A stretch of DNA of 64,000 bases from Porphyromonadaceae bacterium FC4 (GTDB lineage Bacteria; Bacteroidota; Bacteroidia; Bacteroidales; Porphyromonadaceae), in assembly GCA_900120395.1 (NCBI GenBank), contig LT635553.1, forward strand, positions 28,014 through 92,013. The letters are read 5' to 3'. The translations under genes were made by a program, and so were the position numbers. Positions 45,909-56,104 of this stretch are shown here, in pieces. Under the pieces are notes generated by a model, which saw only the letters and a program-made list of their open reading frames with translations, was not told the origin of the DNA and made no database searches. Position 1 is the stretch's first letter, and each line of letters opens with the position of its first letter.

Positions 45909-47225
45909 TCAGCGGGCACAGGTGGCGGGGATGCCGCGGTAGCGCCGCTCGATGATCTCACCAAGCCGCTCACGAAGGTCGGGGAGGTCGATCTTGGTGA
46001 GTACGTCATTCATGAAGGCGATGATCAGCATCAGTCGTGCTTCGACAAAGGGAATGCCCCTCTGCTGCATGTAGAAGAGTGCTCGAGCGTCCAGCTCCCC
46101 GGTGGTCAGCCCGTGAGTACAGCGGACGTCGTCGGCGTAGATCTCCAGCTGTGGTTTGGAGTACATGCGTGCTTTGTCGGAGAGCAGGAGGTTGCGGTTG
46201 TTTTGGTACGCCAGTGTCTTTTGGGCTACTTGATCCACATAGATCATGCCGCTAAAGGCGCCCTGCGCTCGGTCGTTGATCGTGTACTTGAAGAGTTCAT
46301 CCGAGTGGCAGTCCGGTGCCATGTGGCGAATGAGAGAAAAGGTATCCGCCTGCTGATCGCTGTCCAGGATGGCAAGCCCATCGAGGTTGAGCTCGGAGTG
46401 GGTGCCGGCTAACTCGCAGAAATAGTTGTTGCGGGTACGGCCGTTCGTGATGGTGAGGTTGTTGGTTAGCACCATGCTATCCTCTGCCTGATGTATGTGG
46501 ACGCTGTGTATCCTGGTCGCCGTGGATGGGGTCTCTTCGATATCGTAGCACTGAATGTGGCTGCCTCTCTCGGCGTAGATCTCCAGCAGGGAGTTGCGGT
46601 AGTAGGGTGTCTCCTCATGGTCTGCGTGGTCGCAGATCAGGATCTTGGCAGCACTGTCCTCCTCCGCAATCACCAGTATACGGGGGCAGTAGAAGCGGAT
46701 GCTGTCCGCGCGGAGTGCCGCTCGCTGAAGGATGTGCACCGGACGGTCGAGGTGCTGACCTTTTGGGAGATAAAGCACCAGGACATCGTGGGCGTAGAGG
46801 GTGTTGAGCGCAGCCAGTGGATCTGCCTGGACGGAGTCCATAGTCCCCAGGTAGCGCTGAGCCACACCCGGATAGTGCTGCTCAAACTGCCGGAGCTCAC
46901 CGATGAAGTAGCCGTCGCTATGGGTGTCTACAGAGACACTATCCTCCAGGAAAGTGGCGCGGATGATCTCGGGTGTGCGATCCAAAAAGCAGGAGTTGCC
47001 CTCCACCTGAACATCGGGGTGCCGGCGAGGGGTGTCGACATGCTCTGCCGCCTCGGTGAGAACCTTGGTGATGTTGAACCTCTGGTAGTTCTCGTCTCTA
47101 AACTGAGGCAGGGGCTGCTCCTCCAGCAGAGTCCGCGCCGAAGCTCTCAGTGCCTCGAGTGCCTGCGAGCCGTGCGGGTCGGAGGGAGCGCTCTTGAGAA
47201 AAAAACGGTTGATGGGGTTACTCAT
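45909..47225 (-). CDS. sufD: Fe-S cluster assembly protein SufD
   Basis: 438 residues. It is part of the SufBCD scaffold that builds Fe-S clusters in the cytosol. The C-terminal right-handed beta-helix shows [36 protein letters not shown] and the strongly conserved [31 protein letters not shown] (landmark), including the conserved His of CTHG. It is the last gene of sufB-sufC-sufD and overlaps sufC by 4 bases. Confidence 0.96.
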   Translation of the reverse strand: MSNPINRFFLKSAPSDPHGSQALEALRASARTLLEEQPLPQFRDENYQRFNITKVLTEAAEHVDTPRRHPDVQVEGNSCFLDRTPEIIRATFLEDSVSVDTHSDGYFIGELRQFEQHYPGVAQRYLGTMDSVQADPLAALNTLYAHDVLVLYLPKGQHLDRPVHILQRAALRADSIRFYCPRILVIAEEDSAAKILICDHADHEETPYYRNSLLEIYAERGSHIQCYDIEETPSTATRIHSVHIHQAEDSMVLTNNLTITNGRTRNNYFCELAGTHSELNLDGLAILDSDQQADTFSLIRHMAPDCHSDELFKYTINDRAQGAFSGMIYVDQVAQKTLAYQNNRNLLLSDKARMYSKPQLEIYADDVRCTHGLTTGELDARALFYMQQRGIPFVEARLMLIIAFMNDVLTKIDLPDLRERLGEIIERRYRGIPATCAR

Positions 47226-47974
47226 GACTCTGCTTCCTCCTTGATCCAGTCGTAGCCCTTCTTATCCAGCTCTAGAGCCAGGTCGGGACCTCCACTCTTG
47301 ACAATCTTACCGCCAAGGAGGACATGCACGTAGTTGGGCTTGGCGAGCTCAAGCAACCTCTGGTAGTGGGTGATGATGATGGCTGAGAAGTCTTTGCCAC
47401 GCATGGTGTTGATCCCCTGGGCTACGATGCGGAGGGCATCCACGTCCAAGCCGGAGTCCGTCTCGTCCAGTACGGCGAGGGTGGGCTGGAGTACCAGCAT
47501 CTGAAAGATCTCGTTGCGCTTCTTCTCTCCCCCGGAGAAGCCGACATTGACGTGGCGCGACGAAAACTCGCTCGCCATCTCCACTATCTTTTGCTTCTCA
47601 CGGATGAGCTTGAGGAACTCCGACGCACTGAGTGGCTGCTGTCCCTGAGCGGCGCGGCGGGCGTTGAGTGCGGTGCGGAGGAAGTTGACCATCGTCACGC
47701 CCGGTATCTCGACCGGGTACTGAAAGCTCATGAGTATCCCGGCATGGGCGCGTTCGTACGGCTCCATCTCGAGGAGGTCTTTGCCGTTGTAGGTGATGGA
47801 TCCCTGCGTGACCTCATAGGCAGGATGTCCGGTGATGACGTTGGAGAGGGTACTCTTTCCCGATCCGTTGGGACCCATGATGGCGTGGATCTCTCCGGTA
47901 GGAATGGTGAGGTTCACCCCTTTTAGTATTTCTTTGCCGTCGATGTTGGCATGAAGGTTTTTTATTTCTAACAT
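47222..47974 (-). CDS. sufC: Fe-S cluster assembly ATPase SufC
   Basis: 250-residue ABC-type ATPase that powers the SufB/SufD scaffold. Walker A is [10 protein letters not shown], the signature is FSGGEKKR and Walker B is [12 protein letters not shown]. The EETDSGLD-like variant with GLD is typical of SufC and not of transport ATPases. It lies 60 bases after sufB. Confidence 0.97.
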   Translation of the reverse strand: MLEIKNLHANIDGKEILKGVNLTIPTGEIHAIMGPNGSGKSTLSNVITGHPAYEVTQGSITYNGKDLLEMEPYERAHAGILMSFQYPVEIPGVTMVNFLRTALNARRAAQGQQPLSASEFLKLIREKQKIVEMASEFSSRHVNVGFSGGEKKRNEIFQMLVLQPTLAVLDETDSGLDVDALRIVAQGINTMRGKDFSAIIITHYQRLLELAKPNYVHVLLGGKIVKSGGPDLALELDKKGYDWIKEEAES

Positions 47975-48034
47975 TATCTATGAGCGGTAGTAAGTAAGTT
48001 TGATAGGTCTCGAAGCTATCCACTGTCTCGGCAG

Positions 48035-49483
48035 TTAGCCGACAGTGCCTTCGAGGGATATGGACAGGAGCTTTTGTGCCTCTACGGCAAACTCCATCGG
48101 TAGGTGATCCAGGACTTCGCGTGAGTAGCCGTTGACGATGAGGCCTATAGCCTCCTCCTCGGGTATCCCGCGCTGAGTGCAGTAAAAGAGCTGGTCCTCA
48201 CTGATCTTGGAGGTCGTTGCTTCGTGCTCTATGATCCCGGTGTCGTTTTGGACATCCGTGTAGGGAAAAGTATGCGCTCCACATTTATCCCCGACGAGGA
48301 GCGAGTCGCACTGCGAGTGGTTGCGGGCACCGGTAGCGTTGGGCCCGATGTAGACCAGTCCGCGGTAGCTGTTTTCGCTAAGTCCGGCAGAGATACCCTT
48401 GGAGACGATGCGACTGCGGGTATTCTTTCCGATGTGCATCATCTTGGTGCCGGTATCTGCCTGCTGGTAGTTGTTGGTGACTGCCACGGAGTAAAACTCC
48501 CCTACGCTGTCGTCCCCCTTGAGGATGCAGCTGGGGTACTTCCACGTGATGGCAGAGCCTGTCTCCACCTGTGTCCAGGAGATCTTTGAGCGATTGCCGC
48601 GGCATAGGCCGCGCTTGGTCACAAAGTTGTAGATCCCTCCCTTGCCCTCTTTGTCGCCGGGGAACCAGTTTTGGACCGTGGAGTACTTGACCTCGGCATC
48701 GGTCTCGGCGATGATCTCGACGATGGCAGCGTGGAGCTGGTTTTCGTCCCGCATGGGCGCTGTACACCCCTCCAGATAGGAGACGTAGGAGCCCTCCTCT
48801 GCCACAATGAGGGTGCGCTCAAACTGCCCCGTATTCAGGGCGTTGATCCTAAAGTAGGTACTGAGCTCCATCGGGCAGCGTACCCCCTTGGGAATGTACA
48901 CAAAAGAACCATCGGAGAAGACAGCGGAGTTGAGCGCAGCAAAGAAGTTGTCCCTCGCCGGCACGACAGAGCCCAGGTGCTTCCGCACCAGGTCCGGATA
49001 GCTGCGGATCGCTTCGCTGATGGGGCAAAAGATAATGCCCTTCTCCGCCAGCTTGTCTTGGAAGGTGGTACGTACCGAGACGGAGTCCATGACCGCATCC
49101 ACGGCGTATCCTGCGAGTAGCTTTCGCTCGTTGACCGGGATACCCAGCTTTTCGAACGTCCGCTCCAGCTCCGGATCCATAGGTTCGTCCGCACTTTTCT
49201 TTTGCACCGGGCGGGCGAAGTAGATGATGTCCTGGTAGTCAATGGGTGGTATCCTGAGATGTGCCCAGCGGGGCATCTCCATCTTTTGCCAGGTCCGAAA
49301 GGCATCCAGTCGGTACTCCAGCATCCACTCCGGCTCCTCTTTTTTCTCAGAGATGAGGCGGACGGTCTCCTCGCTCAGCCCCTTGGGGATGTACTCCGTA
49401 TGGATGTCTGTCGTGAAGCCGTACTTATACTCCTGACCGGTGATGTCGTCTAGTATTTCGTCAAATGACTGTTGTTCACTCAT
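48035..49483 (-). CDS. sufB: Fe-S cluster assembly protein SufB
   Basis: 482 residues. It is the cluster-holding subunit of SufBCD. Landmarks are [70 protein letters not shown] and the end [24 protein letters not shown]. It is the first suf gene here; the CvpA-like gene upstream is separated by 38 bases and may share the transcript. Confidence 0.97.
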   Translation of the reverse strand: MSEQQSFDEILDDITGQEYKYGFTTDIHTEYIPKGLSEETVRLISEKKEEPEWMLEYRLDAFRTWQKMEMPRWAHLRIPPIDYQDIIYFARPVQKKSADEPMDPELERTFEKLGIPVNERKLLAGYAVDAVMDSVSVRTTFQDKLAEKGIIFCPISEAIRSYPDLVRKHLGSVVPARDNFFAALNSAVFSDGSFVYIPKGVRCPMELSTYFRINALNTGQFERTLIVAEEGSYVSYLEGCTAPMRDENQLHAAIVEIIAETDAEVKYSTVQNWFPGDKEGKGGIYNFVTKRGLCRGNRSKISWTQVETGSAITWKYPSCILKGDDSVGEFYSVAVTNNYQQADTGTKMMHIGKNTRSRIVSKGISAGLSENSYRGLVYIGPNATGARNHSQCDSLLVGDKCGAHTFPYTDVQNDTGIIEHEATTSKISEDQLFYCTQRGIPEEEAIGLIVNGYSREVLDHLPMEFAVEAQKLLSISLEGTVG

Positions 49484-49521
49484 ATATATTCATGGTTGTG
49501 CAGGTGTAGCTCCCTATCGGG

Positions 49522-50019
49522 CTATACCGTTGTCGTGATATCCCCTCCCACATCCGGTGTTGTCCTATGGAGTAACACTTGATCGGGCCAAAATGTTCGG
49601 CTCAAGTCTAGAAGCAGGTCCTTGAGCAAAAGGGTATCCGGCATTTCCGGAAACCGGTAGAGGGTCACCAGCTGCTCCCAGCCCTGCAAGAGCAGTCCAA
49701 GCACGAATGCGGTCACGAATAGGGAAACGACAGCACCGCCGATCTTATCCAAAAGACCCAGGGAAATGGAGAGCAGCGGGGACAATGCTTTTCGGACAAA
49801 GCCCAGTGCCAGCCACAAAACAACAAAGGCGATGACCCAGGACCAAAAGCCGGAGGTCACGCCCGTGTAGGGAACGACATAGGGAACGACAAGGTGTGAA
49901 AGGCAGACAGCTCCGAGCAGTGCTCCCAGTGAGAGCACCTGGTCTATCGCCCCGCTGCGGTAGCCGTGAATGGCCGAGCTAGCGAGTATGACCATGAATA
50001 TGATGTCCAGCCAATGCAT
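49522..50019 (-). CDS. CvpA-family membrane protein
   Basis: 165 residues with four predicted membrane segments (LDIIFMVILASSAIHGYRSG, LSLGALLGAVCLSHLVVPYVV, GFWSWVIAFVVLWLALGFV, GGAVVSLFVTAFVLGLLLQG). This order, with the opening LDIIFMVILASSAIHGYRSGAIDQV, is that of the CvpA/colicin V production family, whose relatives affect envelope integrity and curli or colicin export. The role here is unknown. It precedes sufB on the same strand. Confidence 0.85.
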   Translation of the reverse strand: MHWLDIIFMVILASSAIHGYRSGAIDQVLSLGALLGAVCLSHLVVPYVVPYTGVTSGFWSWVIAFVVLWLALGFVRKALSPLLSISLGLLDKIGGAVVSLFVTAFVLGLLLQGWEQLVTLYRFPEMPDTLLLKDLLLDLSRTFWPDQVLLHRTTPDVGGDITTTV

Positions 50020-50136
50020 ACTGCCATGATAGGGACGTTAGCCCCGATGTTCGGTGAACCGATCTACTGATCTTTTGCAGAGCCGCCGGGGCTCTTTTCT
50101 TCTTTAACCTCTCAAGAAAGAAGTTGACGTGTGCTG

Positions 50137-50228
50137 AAAAAGTTTCCTACTGGAAGCAGATCGCTACTATCCGTCAAATCATTTTCTTTCCTACTGGAAA
50201 CATTTCTCTTCTATCCGTCAAATTTTTT
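50137..50228 (+). repeat. Dispersed intergenic repeat, copy 7
   Basis: TTTCC starts at 50143 and 50187, 44 bases apart. The boxes are GCTACTATCCGTCAAAT and CTTCTATCCGTCAAATTT. About 65 bases to its right are shared with the right flank of copy 8. Confidence 0.9.
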
Positions 50229-50370
50229 GCCGCTCGAGGAGTGGAAAAAATAGGGGGATCCGGGACCTTGTCGTCTTCCTTAGTTCGTCCCCCATGCGGT
50301 ACTTGATGTCGTAATTGATGATAAAGTCCGGCTCCTCCATAAAGCCATAATACTCAACCAACACCGACAT
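50218..50370 (-). pseudogene. Short open frame, likely remnant of a beta-barrel protein gene
   Basis: 50 codons (MSVLVEYYGFMEEPDFIINY…) read towards and into repeat copy 7. The alternating pattern FIINYDIKYRMG resembles a last outer-membrane strand. The segment after it is shared with the right flank of repeat copy 8, where another truncated barrel end lies. A short real gene cannot be excluded. Confidence 0.35.
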
Positions 50371-50413
50371 CATCACCACAGATTACCTCTAAACTTCATA
50401 TGCGTGAAGCCTT

Positions 50414-50446
50414 CTCCACACTTCGGTCGGTGACCTGAGTGTGGAG
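50414..50446 (-). terminator. Probable terminator of rimP-nusA-infB
   Basis: 9-bp arms CTCCACACT / AGTGTGGAG with a small inner stem GGTC/GACC. It lies 15 bases past the infB stop on the minus strand. The T-run is weak. Confidence 0.5.
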
Positions 50447-50460
50447 CAGCTACTGTTGCC

Positions 50461-53382
50461 TTAGTCGAGTGTGCGCTTTACGGCGATCTCTCTGTACGCC
50501 TCTATGATGTCGCCCTTCTGGATGTCGTCCGTCCCGGCAACCTTCACACCACACTCCAGCCCTGCGGTCACCTCCTTGGCGTCGTCCTTGTAGCGCTGCA
50601 GTGAAGCCAGCTCGCCGGCATGGATCACCACACCATCGCGGATCACACGCACCTTGTCCGTGCGAGAGATCTTTCCATCCAAGACAAAGCAACCGGCAAT
50701 GGTACCCACCTTTGATATCTTGAAGGTATCGCGGACCTCCACGTTGGCGGTGACGGTCTCCTTCATCTCCGGCGAAAGCATTCCCTCCATAGCGGTCTTT
50801 ACATCGTCGAGAGCGTCGTAGATGATCGAGTAGACTCGGATCTCTACACCCTCCTCGTCAGCCAGTCGGCGGGCTCCCTGTGCCGGGCGTACCTGGAAGC
50901 CAATGATGATGGCATCCGAAGCGGCCGCCAGGCTCACGTCGCTCTCCGTGATCTGACCCACAGCCTTGTAGATGACGTTCACACGTACCTCGTCGGTAGA
51001 GAGCTTCTCGATAGAGTCGGAGAGTGCTTCGACAGAGCCGTCCATATCTCCCTTGACGATGATGTTGAGCTCTTGGATCTTACCCTCGGCGATGCGTCGA
51101 CCGATATCCATGAGTGAAGGCAGACGCTGGGTACGCTCCCGCTGCTCGCGGTGGAGCTGCTCGCGCTTGGTAGCCACCTCACGCACTTCGGCCTCGGTGT
51201 CGAGGACGTTGAGCATCTCTCCGGAGGCAGTAGCACCATTGAGACCAAGTATCTTCACCGGCTCTGATGGGCCTACGCTCTTGACGTTCTTACCGTGCTC
51301 GTCAAAGAGAGCCTTGACTCTACCGTAGTTGCTTCCGGCTACGATGTGGTCGCCGATGCTCAGGGTACCATCCTGGATCAAGACTTTCGTCGTGTAGCCC
51401 CTACCCTGCTCCATCGTGCTCTCCAGGACGGAGCCTATGGCATTCTTATCGGGGTTGGCCTTGAGCTCAAGCAGCTCGGCCTCGAGGAGTACTTTCTCGA
51501 GGAGCTCGTGGATACCGATCCCCTTCTTGGCGGAGATCTCTTGGCTCTGGTACTTACCACCCCAGTCCTCTACGAGGTAGTTCATCGTAGCCAGCTCCTC
51601 CTTGATCCGGTCGGGGTTCGCTCCCTCACGGTCGATCTTGTTGATGGCAAATACGATGGGGACTCCTGCCAGTGCTGCGTGGCTGATCGCCTCCTTGGTC
51701 TGAGGCATCACCCCGTCGTCGGCAGCTACCACGATGATGACCACGTCCGTCACTTGTGCTCCACGAGCACGCATCGCCGTAAAGGCTTCGTGTCCCGGGG
51801 TGTCGAGGAAAGTAATGGACCTGCCGTCCTCGAGTGTTACTCGGTATGCACCCACGTGCTGGGTGATTCCCCCGGCCTCACCGGAGGTCACATCGGTATT
51901 CCGGATAGCGTCCAGCAGAGAGGTCTTACCGTGGTCCACGTGACCCATCACGGTCACTACGGGAGCACGAGGTACGAGATCCTCCTCGGCATCCTCCTCG
52001 GTCTCAATAACGCTCATCACCTGCACGTCCACAAACTCCGGCTGAAAACCATACTCGGTGACGATCATCTCGATCGTATCCTTGTCCAGTCGCTGGTTGA
52101 TGCTGACCATCATCCCGAGGTTGAAGACGAAGGAAATGATATCGTTGACCGGTACATCCATCAGCTGCGCCAGATCATTTGCTGTCACAAACTCAGTCAG
52201 CTGTAGGATCTTGCTATCGCGCTCCTCCTGCTCGAGCTGTAGCTGAGCCTCCTTGCGACGCTCCTCGCGCTTATCCTTACGGTACTTAGCAGACGAACTG
52301 CCTCCACGGGTTCTGCCTTGAATGGCAGCCATGGTCTCCTTGATCTGCTTCTGGATATCCTCCTGTGTAACCTCCGGACGCTGCTGTAGTTTCTTTTGGC
52401 GCTTGGCCTTGCGTCCCTTTGCTTGTTGTTGCTGCTTGTTGTTGTCTTTGCGCGAGCGAGGACGTCCGGCATCGGTCTTTTGCTCCTTTGCCTGCTTCTC
52501 GATATCCACTTTGCCACCGCCCTTGACGATGGTACGTTTACGCTTCTTGCCACGCTTGGGTCGCACGGGATCAATAGCCGAGAGGTCCACCTTCCCAACT
52601 ACCTTCACCCCGATGTTGTCCGCTGTGCCAATCCTAAACACCTCACTATCCGTCTCCTCGTCTGAGTCTTTCTTGGATTCTTCAGTAGATGCAGCAGGAG
52701 TGGGCTCCTTCTTGGGTTCGGCCTTCTTCGCAGGTTCCTCCTTCTTGGGCTCAGCCTTCTTTGCTGGTTCCTCTTTCTTGGGCTCGACCTTCTTGGCAGC
52801 TTCCTCCTTCTTAGGCTCAGCCTTCTTCGCAGGTTCCTCCTTCTTGGGCTCGGCCTTCTTGGCAGGTTCCTCCTTCTTGGGCTCAGCCTTCTTAGCTGGC
52901 TCCTCCTTCTTGGGCTCAGCTTTCTTGGCAGGTTCCTCCTTCTTAGGCTCGGCCTTCTTCGCAGGTTCCTCCTTCTTGGGCTCAGCTTTCTTGGCAGGTT
53001 CTTCCTTCTTAGGCTCGGCTTTAGGCTTGACGACATTGCCCTGGCTGTCGAGCTGAATCTTTCCAAGCACCTTAGGCCCCGTCTTGGCATCCTCCTTTTC
53101 CTTTGCTTCCGGGGTCGTTGCTTTTTCAGGTTTGCTTTCCTCCTTGGGCTCTGCCTCCTTGGGCTGTGCTTTAGGAGTCAGGTATCTATCAACGAGTACT
53201 TTTCTCTCGTCATCCGTAAGCGCATTCCCATGGTCTTTTACCAGAGCTTTCAGTTCGTCTACTGTAAGCTTGCTATTAGGGGTATAGCTTGTCTCCGGGT
53301 TTCTCTTGGTCAGAAACTCGACTACAGTCTGTACCCCTACTTGGAGTTCTTTTGCTACTTTATTTAATCTTATTGCAGGCAT
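50461..53382 (-). CDS. infB: Translation initiation factor IF-2 with a long Lys/Glu/Pro repeat linker
   Basis: 973 residues. It delivers initiator tRNA to the 30S subunit with GTP. An N-terminal IF2_N module (residues ~1-55) is followed by about ten 11-residue repeats ([11 protein letters not shown], residues ~118-230), a basic linker, a second IF2_N-like segment ([19 protein letters not shown]) and the GTPase: G1 GHVDHGKT (about 478), G3 DTPGHEAF and G4 NKID. The C-terminal domains end [13 protein letters not shown]. The linker is longer than usual because of the tandem array. It is the last gene of rimP-nusA-infB. Confidence 0.97.
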   Translation of the reverse strand: MPAIRLNKVAKELQVGVQTVVEFLTKRNPETSYTPNSKLTVDELKALVKDHGNALTDDERKVLVDRYLTPKAQPKEAEPKEESKPEKATTPEAKEKEDAKTGPKVLGKIQLDSQGNVVKPKAEPKKEEPAKKAEPKKEEPAKKAEPKKEEPAKKAEPKKEEPAKKAEPKKEEPAKKAEPKKEEPAKKAEPKKEEAAKKVEPKKEEPAKKAEPKKEEPAKKAEPKKEPTPAASTEESKKDSDEETDSEVFRIGTADNIGVKVVGKVDLSAIDPVRPKRGKKRKRTIVKGGGKVDIEKQAKEQKTDAGRPRSRKDNNKQQQQAKGRKAKRQKKLQQRPEVTQEDIQKQIKETMAAIQGRTRGGSSSAKYRKDKREERRKEAQLQLEQEERDSKILQLTEFVTANDLAQLMDVPVNDIISFVFNLGMMVSINQRLDKDTIEMIVTEYGFQPEFVDVQVMSVIETEEDAEEDLVPRAPVVTVMGHVDHGKTSLLDAIRNTDVTSGEAGGITQHVGAYRVTLEDGRSITFLDTPGHEAFTAMRARGAQVTDVVIIVVAADDGVMPQTKEAISHAALAGVPIVFAINKIDREGANPDRIKEELATMNYLVEDWGGKYQSQEISAKKGIGIHELLEKVLLEAELLELKANPDKNAIGSVLESTMEQGRGYTTKVLIQDGTLSIGDHIVAGSNYGRVKALFDEHGKNVKSVGPSEPVKILGLNGATASGEMLNVLDTEAEVREVATKREQLHREQRERTQRLPSLMDIGRRIAEGKIQELNIIVKGDMDGSVEALSDSIEKLSTDEVRVNVIYKAVGQITESDVSLAAASDAIIIGFQVRPAQGARRLADEEGVEIRVYSIIYDALDDVKTAMEGMLSPEMKETVTANVEVRDTFKISKVGTIAGCFVLDGKISRTDKVRVIRDGVVIHAGELASLQRYKDDAKEVTAGLECGVKVAGTDDIQKGDIIEAYREIAVKRTLD
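52690..53030 (-). repeat. 33-bp tandem repeat array inside infB
   Basis: About ten in-frame copies of a 33-bp unit encode [11 protein letters not shown], with a few substitutions ([11 protein letters not shown]). Multiples of 33 keep the frame, so length should vary between strains without damaging IF-2. Confidence 0.85.
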
Positions 53383-53438
53383 ACGCTTACTTTATTGGGT
53401 TATCTTATCCGTTTACAAAATTACAAACAGTATCCCAC

Positions 53439-54821
53439 TTATTCATCATCTGCGGGTACGTCTTCGTCAGCCGACTCCTCGTCTTCGAGTGCCAGCTCAT
53501 CCTCAGTAGGATAGTACCGTGGATCGCGTGGGGGAAGGTCGGGATACTGATCCTCCGGCAGCTCATCGTCATCAAACTCCGTCATCAGCACCTGCATCAC
53601 ATGCTCGATGGTCTTTTCCTCCAGGTCGGTAGCACGGATCAGGTCTTGGCGTGAGCGGCGAAGTACCCCCTTGGCAGTATCGCATCCGATACCCATGAGT
53701 ACATCGATCACCCACTGCTCGATCTCGTCATCAAACTCCGTGAGGAAAAGGTCCTCCTCTGCGATGCTCTGTGCTTCGTCACGGTAGATATCGATCTGAT
53801 AGCCCGTGAGCATCATGGCGAGCTTGATGTTTTGCCCCATCTTGCCGATCGCCTTCTTGATCTCCTCGCGAGGCAGATAGACGTCGGCACGCTTGGCCTC
53901 TTCGTTGATCTTCACCACTGCATCTTTAGCGGGATTGAGGGCACGCTGGATGAGGAGTTCGGGATTGGAGGTGTACTGCAGCACGTCGATGCTCTCATTG
54001 CGCAGCTCATTCACCACTCCCTGGATCCTGGATCCCCGCACGCCCACGACAGCACCTATCGGGTCGACACGCTCATCGTAGCTCTCTACAGCCACCTTTG
54101 CCCGCTCGCCCGGGATACGCGCTATCGCACGGATCGTCACCAGACCATCCTGGAGCTCGGGCACCTCGCGGATGAAGAGTTGCTTCATCAGCTCATTGCT
54201 CACACGGCTCAGTATGATCTTTGGGTTATTGTTATTGTAGTCCACGCGCTCGATGATCGCCGTGGCGGTATCTCCTTTCTTGAAGCGATCCCTCGGGATC
54301 ATCAGAGAGCGAGGCATGTTGAGCTCGTTGCCCTCGCTATCCATCAGCAGCAGCTCGCGCTTCCACACCTGGTACACCTCGGCGCGGATCATCTCGCCCA
54401 CACGCTGAGAGTACTCGGCATAGAGGGTATCCTTCTCCAGCTCCAGCACCTTGGACGCCATGGCTTGGCGGAGGTTTTGGATCGCACGGCGACCAAAGGA
54501 CTCAAACTCGACCTTGTCGATAAACTCCTCACCCTCCTCCAGGTCTTCACCTCCGTTCTCGTGAGCTTCGCTGAGGCTGACCTCCTGCATAGGGTTCGTC
54601 ACTTCGCCATCAGCCACGATGATGCGGTTGCGCCAGATCTCCACATCTCCGTGGTCCGGGTTCACGATCACATCAAAGTTGCTATCCGAGCCATACATCT
54701 TAGCTATGGAGCTACGTAGGGACTCCTCCAGTACTTTAGAGAGGGTGTCCTCGTCAATGTTCTTCTGCCCCATGTACTCCTTTAGGGCATCCATGAGGGC
54801 ACTGCGCTGTTTGTTATTCAT
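53439..54821 (-). CDS. nusA: Transcription termination/antitermination factor NusA
   Basis: 460 residues. It binds RNA polymerase and nascent RNA to modulate pausing, termination and antitermination. The N-terminal domain (residues ~1-125) is followed by an S1 domain and two KH domains (VGVRGSRIQGVVNELRNESIDV; YLPREEIKKAIGKMGQNIKLAMMLTGYQIDIY). A short acidic tail ends the protein; the C-terminal acidic repeats of E. coli NusA are absent, as is usual in this phylum. It lies between rimP and infB. Confidence 0.96.
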   Translation of the reverse strand: MNNKQRSALMDALKEYMGQKNIDEDTLSKVLEESLRSSIAKMYGSDSNFDVIVNPDHGDVEIWRNRIIVADGEVTNPMQEVSLSEAHENGGEDLEEGEEFIDKVEFESFGRRAIQNLRQAMASKVLELEKDTLYAEYSQRVGEMIRAEVYQVWKRELLLMDSEGNELNMPRSLMIPRDRFKKGDTATAIIERVDYNNNNPKIILSRVSNELMKQLFIREVPELQDGLVTIRAIARIPGERAKVAVESYDERVDPIGAVVGVRGSRIQGVVNELRNESIDVLQYTSNPELLIQRALNPAKDAVVKINEEAKRADVYLPREEIKKAIGKMGQNIKLAMMLTGYQIDIYRDEAQSIAEEDLFLTEFDDEIEQWVIDVLMGIGCDTAKGVLRRSRQDLIRATDLEEKTIEHVMQVLMTEFDDDELPEDQYPDLPPRDPRYYPTEDELALEDEESADEDVPADDE

Positions 54822-54881
54822 GAGCTTATCTCTCAGTCTTTTATTTAGAAAAATACTTTTTCACTATCACTACTGCACCGC

Positions 54882-55355
54882 TCAGACCTTTAGGTCATAG
54901 GCTGCGTGCTTGATCTCGTCATACTTGATCTCCAGGATCACCGGTGTAGGCACCTTGCGTCGCTTCCCTTCCGGCTTGATCATCCGCGTCACCTCCAGCT
55001 CGATGCCGTCGTCCGTAGCGGACTTGAGTATCCCGTGCTCCTTCACCCCCATCTTGAGCAAAACCTCCAGCGGCTTGTCCACAAACTTTCGGTACCTCCT
55101 CGGCTCCGTCAGCGGCGCGGTCAGCCCCGCACTGGACACCGTCAGGTCGGTATCATCCAGAGCCTCCCCAAGCGCATCGCGCAGGTAGCGGGTCAGCGCG
55201 ACGATCGTATCCATCGACACCGGGTCGGTATCATGGTCGATGTCCAGCTCTACACTGCCGCCGGGCTTCTGAGTCAATTGACTAATGTAATACCCCTCCC
55301 GGTCTCGAAAATATTGGTCCACCAGATCCCGAAGATCCTGCTCCTGTACCGCCAT
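54882..55355 (-). CDS. rimP: Ribosome maturation factor RimP
   Basis: 157 residues, needed for 30S assembly. The N-terminal alpha/beta half (VELDIDHDTDPVSMDTIVALTRYLRDAL) contains the region corresponding to the conserved family core. The C-terminal SH3-like half is TEPRRYRKFVDKPLEVLLK. Its place as first gene before nusA and infB is conserved across bacteria and supports the call. Confidence 0.93.
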   Translation of the reverse strand: MAVQEQDLRDLVDQYFRDREGYYISQLTQKPGGSVELDIDHDTDPVSMDTIVALTRYLRDALGEALDDTDLTVSSAGLTAPLTEPRRYRKFVDKPLEVLLKMGVKEHGILKSATDDGIELEVTRMIKPEGKRRKVPTPVILEIKYDEIKHAAYDLKV

Positions 55356-55486
55356 CTCTCTATACGCTTAGCTATCCAAAAACATCAAAACAGCCACCCT
55401 CCTCACGCGGTAGGAGTCAATCGATTTGCTCACCACTACGTACAAAAAAGAGAGAACTCTAGAGTCCCCTCGTCAGGTAGCTAGCG

Positions 55487-55517
55487 CAAAGGTACACAAA
55501 ATATATGTTACTGACAA
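55487..55517 (-). promoter_or_regulatory. Promoter of rimP-nusA-infB
   Basis: On the minus strand TTG, a 20-base spacer, then TACCTTTG, an excellent fit to the Bacteroidota consensus. The leader would be about 125 nt. Confidence 0.7.
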
Positions 55518-55680
55518 TCAGCACACCCCATCTCCTTTTCCGATCGAAGTATATTTGTGGCAGAAGTGCTCGAGCGTTTCAAATTAAGTCTTTTTCTTCC
55601 AAAGGGAGAAAAAACAGGTGCCATCTACATCACTGATAAATAGGTAGATAGATATGTTGAAAAGGGAAGTGGCGGAGGGC

Positions 55681-55770
55681 AAAAAAGTTTCCTACTGGAA
55701 AGAGATTGCTACTATCCGTCAAATCATTTTCTTTCCTACTGGAAACATTTCGCTACTATCCGTCAAATTT
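55681..55770 (+). repeat. Dispersed intergenic repeat, copy 8
   Basis: Two halves with a 44-base period (TTTCC at 55688 and 55732). Its left flank GGCGGAGGGCAAAAAAG is also found before copy 9, and about 65 bases of its right flank resemble those of copy 7. Confidence 0.92.
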
Positions 55771-55866
55771 CTCCCCCTTTCCCGAGTGGCAAAAATAGAG
55801 GGGCCTAGGGTCTTGCCGTCTTCCTTAAGTTCGTCCCTGAGGCACGCCGGAGTCCGGTAGTGGTTC

Positions 55867-55989
55867 TTACCTGAGCCTCACCTGAAAGTTGAGCCTAAAG
55901 GAGAGCGTTCCGTTTTCCTCCCTTACGATCGAAGCATAGTCGTGGCGCGAGATGCCGGAGTGCTCCAGATAGGCATTGGCATTTGAAAA
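55867..55989 (-). pseudogene. C-terminal remnant of an outer-membrane beta-barrel protein gene
   Basis: 41 codons end in TAA at 55867 and read …AYLEHSGISRHDYASIVREENGTLSFRLNFQVRLR (landmark), the look of the last strands of an outer-membrane barrel. There is no start codon or upstream part, because the promoter of the next gene begins at 56029. It is probably a scar of a lost receptor gene. Confidence 0.55.
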
Positions 55990-56028
55990 GAGAAAAATAC
56001 AGCATAGGCACCTTTGTTTAGAACTTTA

Positions 56029-56060
56029 TTGCTGTTTCTTGCAAATTATTTGTATCTTTT
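56029..56060 (+). promoter_or_regulatory. Promoter of the thioredoxin-SusC-SusD operon
   Basis: TTG at 56029-56031, a 21-base spacer, then TATCTTTT, one base off the TAnnTTTG consensus. Confidence 0.5.
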
Positions 56061-56104
56061 CGCTTCCAAAGTTTAAAAACACAAAACAATGACCATTAAT
56101 AGTT

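Noticed and set aside
52322-53056. Plus-strand frame with repeated hydrophobic [11 protein letters not shown] units
   Set aside because: It is the antisense reading of the Lys/Glu/Pro repeat array in infB, so the apparent membrane repeat is an artefact.
53832-54719. 295-codon plus-strand frame inside nusA
   Set aside because: Shadow of nusA; rich in His/Leu/Asp as expected from the antisense of this codon use.
55867-56104. Small gene on the minus strand before the thioredoxin operon
   Set aside because: No start codon is present and only the last strands of a barrel protein remain, so I list it as a remnant and not as a gene.
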